DNA from: Rhodocyclaceae bacterium
Lineage (GTDB): Bacteria > Pseudomonadota > Gammaproteobacteria > Burkholderiales > Rhodocyclaceae
Reading direction: 5' to 3'
Length of the DNA: 64,000 nt
Assembly: GCA_004379165.1 (NCBI GenBank)
Contig: NKXK01000019.1
Coordinates: 1 to 64,000 of the forward strand
Below the pieces are notes generated by a model. It saw only the letters and a list, made by a program, of their open reading frames with translations, did not search any database and had not been told where the DNA came from. Shown here one piece after another: positions 40,765-50,949 of this stretch (within the stretch, counting starts at the first letter, position 1; each line of letters starts with the position of its first letter). Position numbers and translations under genes: made by a program.

Positions 40765-41778
40765 ATGAGTCACCAGATCACGGTCCAGCCCAGCGGCCGC
40801 CAGTTCTCGGCCGAGGCAAACGAAACCATCCTCGACGCCGCACTGCGCCAGGGACTGACCCTGCCCTACGGTTGCAAGGATGGCGCCTGCGGCGCCTGCA
40901 AGGGCAAGGTCATTGCCGGCACGGTCGATCACGGCAAGGCCCAGGCGCATTCGCTGACCGATGCCGAACGTGAGGCCGGAATGGCCTTGTACTGCTGCGC
41001 ACAGGCGCAGTCCGATCTGACGATCGAATGCAAGCAACTGGGGGCCATCGGCGACATCCCGGTGAAAACACTGCCGGCGCGGATCGAGAAATTCGAACGC
41101 CTCGCCCCCGATGTCGTGGAACTGCATCTGCGCCTGCCCGCCAGCGAACGCCTGCAGTTCCGCGCCGGGCAATATATCGACATCCTGCTCAAGGACGGAC
41201 GCAAGCGCAGCTTCTCGCTGGCCAACGCGCCGCATGACGATGCGCTGCTGCAATTGCATATTCGCCATGTGCCGGGCGGCTTTTTCACCGAGCAGGTATT
41301 CACGACGATGAAGGTGCGCGACATCCTGCGCTTCAACGGTCCTCACGGCAGCTTCTACCTGCGCGAAGAGTCATCCAAGCCGGTGATCCTGCTTGCCGGA
41401 GGCACCGGCTTTGCGCCGATCAAGGGAATTGTCGAACACGCCATCGCTGCCAACTGCCAACGCCCGCTGATCATCTACTGGGGCGCCCGCGCCCGTGTCG
41501 ATCTTTACCAGAATACGCTGCCGGAAAACTGGGCGGCCAGCCATCCCAACATCCGCTATATCCCGGTACTCTCCGAACCGGCTGCCGGCGACGACTGGCA
41601 CGGCCGCACCGGCCTTGTCCATCAGGCGGTGCTGGCAGATTTTCCGGAGCTCTCCGGCTATCAGGTCTATGCCTGCGGCGCGCCGGTGATGATCGACGCC
41701 GCCCGCCGCGACTTCATTGCTCAGGGGCTGCCGGAGGAGGAATTTTTCGCCGACCCCTTCACCTTTTCGGCGTCCTGA
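40765..41778 (+). CDS. 2Fe-2S ferredoxin-NAD(P)H reductase
   Basis: A 337-residue electron-transfer protein with a plant-type 2Fe-2S domain at the N-terminus (Cys37, Cys42, Cys45 and Cys77 or Cys78 as ligands), an FAD-binding barrel (RAGQYIDILLKDGRKRSFSLANAP, with the RxxSxxN flavin motif), and an NAD-binding domain (LLAGGTGFAPIKGIVEHA). This layout matches CDP-6-deoxy-hexulose reductase (AscD) and the reductase parts of aromatic oxygenases. With no oxygenase or sugar genes beside it, its partner is unknown. It is the end of a plus-strand unit, followed by a bidirectional terminator. Confidence 0.88.
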   Translation: MSHQITVQPSGRQFSAEANETILDAALRQGLTLPYGCKDGACGACKGKVIAGTVDHGKAQAHSLTDAEREAGMALYCCAQAQSDLTIECKQLGAIGDIPVKTLPARIEKFERLAPDVVELHLRLPASERLQFRAGQYIDILLKDGRKRSFSLANAPHDDALLQLHIRHVPGGFFTEQVFTTMKVRDILRFNGPHGSFYLREESSKPVILLAGGTGFAPIKGIVEHAIAANCQRPLIIYWGARARVDLYQNTLPENWAASHPNIRYIPVLSEPAAGDDWHGRTGLVHQAVLADFPELSGYQVYACGAPVMIDAARRDFIAQGLPEEEFFADPFTFSAS

Positions 41779-41786
41779 TTTTGGCC

Positions 41787-41823
41787 GGTTTTCCGGGTTA
41801 ACTGCAGACGCCCCGGAAAAACC
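41787..41823. terminator. Bidirectional terminator
   Basis: GGTTTTCCGGG pairs with CCCGGAAAAACC around a 14-base loop in the gap between the convergent reductase gene and the secreted-protein gene. T-rich flanks on both strands suit termination from both sides. Confidence 0.7.
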
Positions 41824-42471
41824 TCAGCGCTGCCAGGCGCAGCCTTTGAGGGCTTCGCCGTTGAGCGTCACCTGCGCGTTCCACCCGAATACGGTATCGG
41901 CCATTGTGTCGCGACACAAGCCACGATCGAAACGCAGCTGCAGGCGCTGGTTGTCGCGCACGAACTCGTGGGTAACGGTATCTGACTCGCGCTTGAACGC
42001 CGCGCTCGGGAAGCTGAGATCCGGCTTGCCCGGTCGTTTGAGCACGGTCCGGCCGGCGTGCTGGTGTACGCCCCATGCGGGCTCGTTGCCGCCAGCCCGC
42101 CAGGCCTCGTCACCCTCACCCGGTTGCTGGCAGCGGCCTTCGGTGCGCGCCTGATTCAATTCGCTGGCCTTGAGAAAGCCGTTCTCGACGAAACCGACCA
42201 ATTCGGCATAAAGACGTTTGCCGGCATCCAGACCCACCATATTCAAGCCTTTGAATACGCGGCCATCATTGGAAATGTCTTCGACCAGCACATAGCTGCG
42301 ATCCCGGCACGGCGAAAAGAGCACCTTGCCCCCCTGCTTCATCATCAGGCCATAGGCCAGCTTCGGTGAGCTGTCGGCGGGCTTGGCAGGCGGTTCGTTG
42401 GCCAGTGCCGGTGTTGCGAGGAGCACAGAGAGGACGATGACGAGAGTTGGAGAAAGCAGACGTCGGTTCAT
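41824..42471 (-). CDS. Exported hypothetical protein (COG3650-like)
   Basis: A 215-residue protein with a signal peptide ending PALA near residue 24. The C-terminal part, with AGGNEPAWGVHQHAGRTVL and a final C-x-x-A region, resembles the heat-inducible META/HslJ-like (COG3650) group seen in envelope stress proteins. Cysteines in CRDRSYVL, GRCQQPG, GLCRDTM and KGCAW could form two disulfides. Function unknown. The start at MNRRLLSP is chosen to give a standard signal peptide. Confidence 0.72.
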   Translation of the reverse strand: MNRRLLSPTLVIVLSVLLATPALANEPPAKPADSSPKLAYGLMMKQGGKVLFSPCRDRSYVLVEDISNDGRVFKGLNMVGLDAGKRLYAELVGFVENGFLKASELNQARTEGRCQQPGEGDEAWRAGGNEPAWGVHQHAGRTVLKRPGKPDLSFPSAAFKRESDTVTHEFVRDNQRLQLRFDRGLCRDTMADTVFGWNAQVTLNGEALKGCAWQR

Positions 42472-42535
42472 GTTGGCATCCGGGGCAGTTCGGCACGCAG
42501 GCCGCAATGACCCGCATTGTCACCGCAAGCCGAAA

Positions 42536-42565
42536 GCCTGCCTTTGATGCAAACCAAAGGCAGGC
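42536..42565 (-). terminator. Terminator of the liv operon
   Basis: A perfect 11-bp stem GCCTGCCTTTG/CAAAGGCAGGC with an 8-base loop, 21 bases after the livF stop on the minus strand, followed by TTTCGG. It closes the livJHMGF transcript. Confidence 0.7.
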
Positions 42566-42586
42566 CGTCTTGCCGGTGACGACCAA

Positions 42587-43283
<697 letters not shown>

Positions 43284-43291
<8 letters not shown>

Positions 43292-44057
43292 CTAGGTAAG
43301 CCTCAATGACGCGTTGATCTTTCTGAACCACCGCCGGCACATCCTCGATGACCAGCGCTCCGTAATCGAGCACGGCGACGCGGTCGCACAAACCCATCAC
43401 CAGCTTCACATCATGCTCGATGAGCAGGATGGTCGTGCCATCGCGACGGATACCCTCGATCAGATCCCGCAGCGCCTCGGTCTCGGTGGCATTCATCCCG
43501 GCCGCCGGTTCATCCAGGCAGAGCAGGCTGGGCTCGGTAGCCAGCGCCCGGGCAATCTCGAGCCGGCGCTGATCGCCATAGGACAGATTCTTCGCAAGAT
43601 CCTCGGCCCGGTCCTCGATCCGCACATAATGCAGCAGGTCGATCGCCCGCTGGCGGATCGCTGCTTCCTCGTTGCGGGTAGCGGGGGTATGCAGCATCGC
43701 CCCGACGACACCGGCCTTGGTGCGGACATGGCGACCGACCATGACATTCTCGAGTGCCGTCATATTGCCGAACAGACGGATGTTCTGGAACGTCCGGGCA
43801 ATGCCGCGCTCGGCGGCCTGATGCGGCGCATCGGCCACGAGAGGCGTGCCGTTGAACATGAAACCGCCGCCATCGGGAACATAAAGACCGGTCATGCAAT
43901 TGAAGAAGGTCGTCTTACCGGCACCATTCGGGCCGATCAGGCCATAAACCTCGCCGCGACGGATGGTCAGCGACACATCGCGCAGCGCCTTTACGCCACC
44001 GAAATGCTTGGCGACGGCGTTCGCCTCCAGCAGTACTTCGCCCATTGCCTTGCTCAT
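43284..44057 (-). CDS. livG: Branched-chain amino acid ABC transporter ATPase LivG
   Basis: The second ATPase of the Liv-type importer. The 257-residue protein has Walker A GPNGAGKTTFFNCMTG, the LivG-specific TFQNIRLFGNMTALENVM segment, the signature LSYGDQRRLEIARAL, Walker B LLCLDEPAAGMN, and the switch His in LLIEHDVKLVMG. Overlaps livM (ATGA) upstream and livF downstream, so all four inner-membrane components are coupled. Confidence 0.96.
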
Positions 44058-45127
44058 GGCGCGACCTCCTGCGGCTTGACGGTCAGATCACGCTTGCGCT
44101 CCGGCGACGGCCACAGGCCCGCCGGCTTGAAGCGCATCACCAGCACCAGCGCCAGACCGAAGATCAGCATGCGCAGGCTTTCGGGATCGACCAGCACCTT
44201 GCCGAAAATCGCTGTCTGCACCGGCCCGACGGCGTAACGCAACACCTCCGGCAGCACCGTCAGCAGCACCGCCCCGAGAATGACGCCGGGGATGTGTCCC
44301 ATGCCGCCAAGGACGACCATGGCGAGAATCATGATCGATTCGATCAGCGAGAAGGACTCCGGCGACACGAAGCCCTGCATGGCCGAGAAGATACCGCCGG
44401 CGATACCGCCAAAGCTGGCGCCCATGGCAAAGGCCAGCAACTTGAGATTGCGGGTGTTGATGCCGATTGCCTTGGCGGCGATCTCGTCTTCGCGGATTGC
44501 CTGCCAGGCGCGGCCGATCCGCGAGTTCTGCAAGCGCTCGTTGACGATGATGACGAGTATGGCCAGCGCCACCAGCAGGTAGTAATACTTCTGCGGTCCA
44601 CTCAAGGAAATGCCCAAAATCTGGGATGTCCCCGAGAAACTGAAATCGCCGAATTTCACCGGGTCGATCAGGGTGATGCCCTGTGCACCGTTGGTGATGT
44701 TCACCGGCGCATTCAGGTTGTTCATGAAAATGCGGACGATCTCGCCGAAGCCGAGGGTGACGATAGCCAAGTAATCGCCCCGCAACTTGAGGGTCGGCGA
44801 ACCGAGAACCACCCCGGCAATACAGGCCAGCGCCGCGCCGAAAGGCAGGATCGCCCAAATCGGCCAGTGCAGGCCGAAATGCGGACTAGCGAGCAAGGCC
44901 CAGGTGTAGGCACCGACTGCGTAAAAGGCGATGTAGCCGAGGTCGAGCAAACCGGCCAAACCGACGACGATGTTCAGACCCAGGGCCAGGAAAGCGTAGA
45001 GGATGGCGAAGTTGAGAATGCGCACCCAGGCTTGGCCGCCCATCGCCGCAACGAAGGGCAGCGCCACCAGGGCCACCGTGATCAGCGCTATGCCCAGCGC
45101 CGAACGGGGGGAAAGCCATTTCATCAT
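44054..45127 (-). CDS. livM: Branched-chain amino acid ABC transporter permease LivM
   Basis: A 357-residue permease with about ten membrane helices. The conserved cytoplasmic loop GRAWQAIREDEIAAKAIGIN (the EAA-like coupling loop for the ATPases) and the N-terminal FAILYAFLALGLNIVVGLAGLLDLGY are typical of LivM. Overlaps livH by four bases (ATGA). It is slightly longer than the minimal LivM at the C-terminus, which is Arg/Lys rich and probably cytoplasmic. Confidence 0.95.
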   Translation of the reverse strand: MMKWLSPRSALGIALITVALVALPFVAAMGGQAWVRILNFAILYAFLALGLNIVVGLAGLLDLGYIAFYAVGAYTWALLASPHFGLHWPIWAILPFGAALACIAGVVLGSPTLKLRGDYLAIVTLGFGEIVRIFMNNLNAPVNITNGAQGITLIDPVKFGDFSFSGTSQILGISLSGPQKYYYLLVALAILVIIVNERLQNSRIGRAWQAIREDEIAAKAIGINTRNLKLLAFAMGASFGGIAGGIFSAMQGFVSPESFSLIESIMILAMVVLGGMGHIPGVILGAVLLTVLPEVLRYAVGPVQTAIFGKVLVDPESLRMLIFGLALVLVMRFKPAGLWPSPERKRDLTVKPQEVAP

Positions 45128-46047
45128 GCGCGGTCTCCCGTCTTTTCGCCAAACAGCCCCGACGGCTTGAACATCAGCACGACGATGAGGACGATGAAGG
45201 CGAAGATGTCCTGGTAATGACTACCAAGGAAGCCGCCGGTCAGGTCGCCGATGTAGCCAGCCCCCAGGGCCTCAATGATGCCGAGCAGCACCCCGCCGAG
45301 CATCGCCCCGGCCAGGTTGCCAATGCCGCCGAGTACGGCGGCGGTGAACGCCTTGAGACCGAGCATGAAGCCCATCTGGTAATGCGCGATCTCGTAATAG
45401 GTCCCGACCATGACACCAGCGACTGCACCGAGCGCCGAACCTATGACGAAGGCAGCGGCGATGACGCGGTTGATATTGACGCCCATCAGGCTGGCGACTG
45501 CCGGGTTCTGCGACGTGGCGCGCATCGCCATGCCGAGCTTGGTGCGGTAAATCAGGAACAGCAGACCGGCCATGGTGGCGCCGGAAATCAGGACGATGAT
45601 GACCTGGATCAGGGTAAAATGGGCACCCGCGAATTCGAAATTGATTTTCGGCAGCAGCGGGGGAAACGTCATGTAATTTCGTCCCCAGACGATCATCGCC
45701 AGATTTTGCAGGACGATGGACATGCCGATGGCGGTAATCAGCGGCGTCAGCCGCGGCGCGTTGCGCAAGGGGCGGTAGGCAATGCGTTCCAGACTCCATC
45801 CCAGCGCCATGCAACTGAGAACAGAGACGGTGAGACCGGCGAGTGCCGCCAGTGCCACCGGCATGCCGGCCTTGATCAGGGTACCGGCGACGGTAATGGT
45901 CACCAGCGTGCCGATCATCACCACCTCGCCGTGCGCGAAGTTGATCAGGCCCATGATGCCGTAGACCATCGTATAGCCCAGCGCGACGAGCGCGTAGATG
46001 CTCCCCTGCACGAGACCATTGATGATTTGCTGAAGGAAAATATCCAT
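45124..46047 (-). CDS. livH: Branched-chain amino acid ABC transporter permease LivH
   Basis: A 307-residue inner-membrane permease with about eight helices. Family segments INGLVQGSIYALVALGYTMVYG at the N-terminus and AMRATSQNPAVASLMGVNIN, the ATPase-coupling loop, are present. First of the four overlapping importer genes; separated from the binding-protein gene by 72 bases that hold a strong hairpin (46073-46100), the common way such operons make more binding protein than membrane parts. Confidence 0.96.
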   Translation of the reverse strand: MDIFLQQIINGLVQGSIYALVALGYTMVYGIMGLINFAHGEVVMIGTLVTITVAGTLIKAGMPVALAALAGLTVSVLSCMALGWSLERIAYRPLRNAPRLTPLITAIGMSIVLQNLAMIVWGRNYMTFPPLLPKINFEFAGAHFTLIQVIIVLISGATMAGLLFLIYRTKLGMAMRATSQNPAVASLMGVNINRVIAAAFVIGSALGAVAGVMVGTYYEIAHYQMGFMLGLKAFTAAVLGGIGNLAGAMLGGVLLGIIEALGAGYIGDLTGGFLGSHYQDIFAFIVLIVVLMFKPSGLFGEKTGDRA

Positions 46048-46072
46048 TTTGACTCAATCGACCCGGTCATAT

Positions 46073-46100
46073 GGAAACGGCACCTTGCGGTGCCGTTTCC
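46073..46100 (-). promoter_or_regulatory. Hairpin between livJ and livH
   Basis: A perfect 12-bp stem GGAAACGGCACC/GGTGCCGTTTCC with a four-base loop lies 19 bases after the binding-protein stop. No T-run follows, so it probably protects the 3' end of the abundant binding-protein mRNA or acts as a partial terminator. Confidence 0.65.
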
Positions 46101-46119
46101 TTGCCGGTTCAGTCCGGTT

Positions 46120-47469
46120 TTACTTCTTTTCGACCGCAGCCTTGGTGGCTTCGGCGGCGCCCTTGACCGCTTCGGCACCCGCCTTCACGGCCTCGGCACC
46201 GGCTGTCGTGGCAGCACCGGCAACTGCCTTGGCGGCATCCTTGACTTCAGCCACGGCCTCCTTCACTTCCGCCTTGGCTGCCTCAAGCGGCGTGCCGCCA
46301 AGCGTCTCGACGTACTCGAGCTTGCCGCCCTTGTACTGATAGAGAGAAATGGCGCCCCCCTTGAGATCGCCCAGTTCGTCGAACTCGATCAATGCGGTCA
46401 CGCCGTCATACTTGGTCTTGCCGACTTCCGGCAGATACTTGGCCGACTCGACCGAGTTGGCACGCTTCATCGAATCAGCCATGACCATCACCGCGTCATA
46501 GAGGTACGGTGCGTAGAGCTGGATCTCGGCGTTGAACTTCTTGGTGAACCTGTCCTTGAATTCCGGTCCCTTGGCCAGCTTTTCCAGCGGCATGCCCGGC
46601 AGCGAGCAGAACTGGCCTTCCGAGGCCTCGCCACCCAGCTTCATGAACTCCGGCGTACACACGCCATCACCGCCGAGGAACTTGGCCTTGATGCCCAGTT
46701 CCTTCATCTGCTTGACCATCGGGCCACCCTGGGCATCCATGCCGCCGTAGAAGACCAGCTCGGCCTTGGTGGACTTGATCTTGGTCAGGATGGCCTTGAA
46801 GTCGGTCGCCTTGTCGTTGGTGTACTCGGTAGCGACCACTTTCAGGCCCGCGGCTTCGGCGGCCTTCTTGAACTCGTCAGCCAGACCCTGGCCGTAAGCC
46901 GTGCGGTCATCAACGATGGCGACGGTCTTGACGCCCTGCTTGGCGGCGAACTCGCCGAGCACCTTGCCCTGCTGCACGTCGTTGGCCATGACGCGGAAGG
47001 CGGTCTTGAAGCCTTGCTGAGTGTATTTCGGGTTGGTGGCCGAGCCGGAAATCTGCGGGATGCCGGCATCGAAATAGAGCTTGGAAGCCGGAATGGTGGT
47101 ACCGGAGTTCAGATGGCCGATAACACCGTTAACCTTGGCATCGACCAACTTCTGGGCAACGATCGAACCCTGCTTGGGATCAGCCTGATCATCTTCACCG
47201 ATCAGTTCGAACTTGACCTTGGCACCACCGATCTCCAAGGCCTGCGCATTGAGGTCCTCGATTGCCAGACGGGCACCGTTTTCGTTGTCCTTGCCAAGGT
47301 GGGCCTGCGGGCCGGTCATCGGAGCGACATGGCCGATCTTGACGACGACTTCCGGCTTGGCGGCCGGTGCGGGTGCCGCAACCGGTTTCGGTTCTTCTTT
47401 TTGACCGCAGGCGGACAGCGCAAAAGCGGCAACTACGGAGAGGGCAACTACGGAAAGCTTGGCTTGCAT
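46120..47469 (-). CDS. livJ: Liv-type substrate-binding lipoprotein with Ala/Lys-rich tail
   Basis: A 449-residue periplasmic-binding protein of the leucine/isoleucine/valine (type I, Leu/Ile/Val-receptor) fold. A lipobox ALSAC (Cys20) makes it a lipoprotein. The core has IGHVAPMTGPQAHLGKDNENG, HLNSGTTIPASKLY and FLGGDGVCTPEF, as in LivJ/LivK. Unlike the usual 365-390 residues, it has an extra C-terminal tail of about 65 residues, built from Ala, Lys, Glu and Gly, that should form an amphipathic helix. The ATG at 47469 follows CAGGAG; an upstream frame is rejected. Ligand not determinable: aliphatic, aromatic or other amino acids. Confidence 0.92.
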   Translation of the reverse strand: MQAKLSVVALSVVAAFALSACGQKEEPKPVAAPAPAAKPEVVVKIGHVAPMTGPQAHLGKDNENGARLAIEDLNAQALEIGGAKVKFELIGEDDQADPKQGSIVAQKLVDAKVNGVIGHLNSGTTIPASKLYFDAGIPQISGSATNPKYTQQGFKTAFRVMANDVQQGKVLGEFAAKQGVKTVAIVDDRTAYGQGLADEFKKAAEAAGLKVVATEYTNDKATDFKAILTKIKSTKAELVFYGGMDAQGGPMVKQMKELGIKAKFLGGDGVCTPEFMKLGGEASEGQFCSLPGMPLEKLAKGPEFKDRFTKKFNAEIQLYAPYLYDAVMVMADSMKRANSVESAKYLPEVGKTKYDGVTALIEFDELGDLKGGAISLYQYKGGKLEYVETLGGTPLEAAKAEVKEAVAEVKDAAKAVAGAATTAGAEAVKAGAEAVKGAAEATKAAVEKK

Positions 47470-47520
47470 CGATGGTTCTCCTGATTCGTGTGGGGGTAAG
47501 GGGTAAAACAAAACACGTTG

Positions 47521-47549
47521 ATTCTCCCGACGCCCCGATTGCCTGTCAA
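47521..47549 (-). promoter_or_regulatory. Promoter of the livJHMGF operon
   Basis: On the minus strand TTGACA (47549-47544) is followed after 17 bases by GAGAAT (47526-47521), about 50 bases before the binding-protein ATG. The -35 box is consensus, the -10 box matches four of six positions. Confidence 0.55.
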
Positions 47550-47699
47550 TAACGGGTGCTATGATTAAAAAGCGTTGCTGGAAGAGCATAGGTTTGGACA
47601 CACGATAGCCTCAAAGTCCGGCACACCGAAAACAGATCCTTCCTGATTGCATAACCGCGTATCAATCAGTCTCGTCCCTGTCCAGAACCGGCCACCCCA

Positions 47700-49088
47700 A
47701 TGACGACGAAACTTCCCGCCCCGCTAATAGAGTCCTTGCAAGCCCGTTTCGGCAATCGTCTTTCCCTCGGCGAATCGACCCGCCTGCAGCATGGCCGCGA
47801 TGAATCCGTGCACCCGCCGCAGTTGCCGGCAGCCGTGGTCATGGCCGAGAGCAACGAAGACGTGATTGAAGTCCTCAGCCTCTGCCAGCAGCATCAGACA
47901 CCAGTAATTCCGTACGGCGTCGGCAGTTCAGTCGAAGGCCACGTGCTGGCGCCCAGAGGCGGAATTTCGCTCGACCTGTCCGGCATGAACCGTATTCTCG
48001 CCATTCACGCCGAAGACGGCGATGCGACAGTGCAGGCCGGCGTCACGCGCAAGCAACTGAATGACGCGCTGAAGGGCACCGGCCTCTTTTTCCCCATCGA
48101 CCCTGGCGCCGACGCCACGCTTGGCGGCATGGCGGCCACCCGCGCCTCCGGTACCAACGCCGTGCGCTACGGCACGATGAAGGACAACGTGCTGGCGACG
48201 ACCACCGTCCTCGCCGGCGGTCGTGTCATGCGAACCGGCGGCCGCGCCCGCAAGTCATCGGCGGGTTATGACCTGACCCGTCTGCTGGTCGGCTCGGAAG
48301 GCACGCTTGGCGTAATGACCGAGCTGACGGTTCGCCTCTACCCGATTCCCGAGGCCATCTCGGCCGCCGTCTGCACCTTCCCGAGTAGCGAGGCAGCCGT
48401 GCAGACGGTGATCCAGACCATCCAGCTCGGCGTCCCGGTCGCCCGGATCGAACTGCTGGATGCGCTGTCGCTGTCGGCCATCAACCGTTTCAGCAAGACC
48501 ACGCTGACCGAAGCACCGACGCTGTTCTTCGAATTCCATGGCTCACCAGCCGGCGTCGAGGAGCAGGCGCAGATTGTCCAGGCCATTGCCGATGAACTTG
48601 GTGGTGCCAATTTTGAATGGGCGACCCGCCCCGAGGATCGCAGCCGGCTTTGGCAGGCGCGCCACGATGCCTACTTCGCCTGCCTTCAGCTGAAGCCTGG
48701 CTGTCGTTGCTTCCCGACCGACGTTTGCGTGCCCATCTCCCGGCTGGCCGAGTGCATTGCCGAAACCGCCGCCGATATCGCGCAGGTGAGCATTCCGATT
48801 GCGCTATTCGGTCACGTCGGCGATGGCAATTTCCATCTCGTCGTGCTGGTCGATACCGACAATCCCAAGGAAATGGACGAAGCCGCCTGGATCAGCGAGC
48901 GGGTTGTCGAGCGGGCCATCGCCATGGAGGGCACCTGTACCGGCGAGCACGGCATCGGTCTCGGCAAGCGCAAATATCTGGTCCGCGAGCACGGCGAGAC
49001 GGCCGTCGATGCCATGCGGGCAATCAAGGCGGCGCTCGACCCTGACAACCTGCTGAATCCGGGCAAGGTCCTGCCCGATACACACTGA
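47700..49088 (+). CDS. FAD-linked oxidase, GlcD/D-lactate dehydrogenase type
   Basis: A 462-residue flavoprotein of the FAD-binding type 4 (vanillyl-alcohol oxidase-like) family. The N-terminal FAD-binding part includes VIPYGVGSSVEGHVLAPRGG and ASGTNAVRYGTMKDNVL; the C-terminal part has CIAETAADIAQVSIPIALFGHVGDGNFH and EHGIGLGKRKYL, both family hallmarks. Likely substrates are D-lactate or glycolate or another 2-hydroxy acid, with electrons passed to the respiratory chain. It stands alone, divergent from livJ and before a sensor-kinase pseudogene; no glcE or glcF partner follows. Confidence 0.9.
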   Translation: MTTKLPAPLIESLQARFGNRLSLGESTRLQHGRDESVHPPQLPAAVVMAESNEDVIEVLSLCQQHQTPVIPYGVGSSVEGHVLAPRGGISLDLSGMNRILAIHAEDGDATVQAGVTRKQLNDALKGTGLFFPIDPGADATLGGMAATRASGTNAVRYGTMKDNVLATTTVLAGGRVMRTGGRARKSSAGYDLTRLLVGSEGTLGVMTELTVRLYPIPEAISAAVCTFPSSEAAVQTVIQTIQLGVPVARIELLDALSLSAINRFSKTTLTEAPTLFFEFHGSPAGVEEQAQIVQAIADELGGANFEWATRPEDRSRLWQARHDAYFACLQLKPGCRCFPTDVCVPISRLAECIAETAADIAQVSIPIALFGHVGDGNFHLVVLVDTDNPKEMDEAAWISERVVERAIAMEGTCTGEHGIGLGKRKYLVREHGETAVDAMRAIKAALDPDNLLNPGKVLPDTH

Positions 49089-50837
49089 CAGCCATTCCAC
49101 GCAGTCTCAAGCTCAAACTCAGCCTCGGAGCCATCGCCATCGGTCTGTTTCTGCTGCTGACGCAGTTGCTGGTGCAATCCTGATTACTGCGCGCGGAGCT
49201 GAAAGAACGCATCGAGACCGAGCAGTTCCAGTATCTCAGCACCCTGGCCGAGCACCTCGACGACAAATTCGGCGAGCAGGTCAACGCTCTGAATGCAGTT
49301 GGCCGATCGATACCGCGTGAGTAACTGGGGGATCTTGTGGCGCTGGAGCGCCACTTGCAGGGCAAGTCAGCACTGCTGACACTCTTCGACGACCTCTATA
49401 TTTTCGACAAGGACGGCGTGCTGCTGATTGACTGGCCCCTCAAGGCCGGCCGTCGCAACCTCGACATGTCGGGTCGCGATTACATCCAGCGTGTACACAA
49501 CAGCGGCCAGCCGATTATCGTCATTGCTGCACCCGTGCTCAACCCGGCTGGCGAACTGGTCGCCATCATCGGTGGCGTGCTCAATCTCTACAAACCCAAC
49601 CTGCTCGGCACCCTGGGGAACCCCAAGAATGGCGAAACCGGCTATTTCTACTTGGTGTCGCAAAGCCGTATGGTAATCGCCCATCCCCTTCGTGAGCGCA
49701 TCATGCAGCCTGTCGCTTCGGTGCAGGACAATACCCCGCTGGCGCGTGCCTTCTAGGGTTTCGAAGGCACGATCGAAGGCACCGACAGCCGCGGCCTGCA
49801 GAGTCGTTCACCTTCAAGCGGCTGGCCTCCACGGGCTGGATAATGACCTCGGTCGTTCCGACTGCCGAAGCGTTCGCGCCGGTTGCCGAAATCCAGCACA
49901 AAATGGCGCTGATCACGCTCGCCCTGATGGTGCTCAGCATCCCGCTGCTGTGGCTCTTCTCGCACCGTCTGCTGCGCCCGCTAGGCCATCTGTCGCGCGC
50001 CATGCGGGCGCATGCCGAGAACATGCAAGCCGGCGTTCCCACAGCTACGGTACCGGAAACCGGTAGCCAGGAAATCCGCCTCGTCGCGGCCGCCTTCAAT
50101 GACTTCCTGGCCGCCCGCAATGCCGCCGAAGCAGCGATCAAGGCCAAGAGCGAGTTCCTCGCCAATATGAGTCACGAGATCCGGATACCGATGAATGTCG
50201 TCATGGGCATGATCGAACTGTCACTGATGAATCCGCTCGATGACTAAACCCGCGAATACCTCAGCATCGCTCAAAGCTCAGCGACGACCCTGCTCGCCAT
50301 CCTCTACGACATTCTCGACGCATCCAAGATCGAGGCCCGGAAGATGCAGGTCGAGTCGGTACCTTTCGATCCCGCCACGCTGATCACCGACGTTGTTCGC
50401 CTGATGACGCCGGCGTTGAACGACAAAGGTTTGCACCCCACACTGAGCCTGCCGGCCGATCTGCCCGACACCCTGCTCGGCGATCCCTTGCGCATCCGGC
50501 AAATCCTGCTCAATCTGGTCGGCAACGCCGTCAAATTCACCCACGCCGGGGAAGTTGCGGTGAACGCGGAAATCCTGAAAAATCGGCAAGTACGCTGACT
50601 CTGGCGATTGCTGTCCGCGACACCGGTATCGGTATTTCGGAGGACCGCTTGCAGGCCATCTTCCAGGCCTTTTCGCAGGCGGACAACTCGACCACCCGCC
50701 CGTTTGGCGGTACCGGGCTTTGCCTGACCATTTCGCGGCAACTGGGGTACTTGATGGGCGGCGATATCAGCGTCACCAGCGAACCCAGACAGGGTAGCTG
50801 CTTCCGCTTCACGCTGCCGCTGCGCCTGCCGGACTGA
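49085..50837 (+). pseudogene. Decayed membrane sensor histidine kinase
   Basis: The frames together spell a sensor kinase: membrane helix (LKLSLGAIAIGLFLLLTQLL), a periplasmic cache-like domain (DLYIFDKDGVLLIDWPLKAG, DMSGRDYIQRVHNSGQPII), a second helix, HAMP, a HisKA box, and an HATPase with DTGIGI. In-frame stops occur at 49181, 49322, 49754 and 50245; frameshifts lie near 49800 and 50592. The start codon is lost (CTG at 49085). The H-box reads SHEIRIPMN rather than the usual SHEIRTPMN, and the G2 box FGGTGLCL instead of GTGLGL. Four stops, two frameshifts and changed active-site residues rule out a functional product. Confidence 0.9.
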
Positions 50838-50949
50838 GTCCGGCGGCGGAACAAGCCGCCATTTTCCGACTCCAACCGCCAATGGTGACGACTTACCGGG
50901 CGACACCATTGAACGCACAGGCCCAAAAGGCCGCCTACGGGAGGACAGG

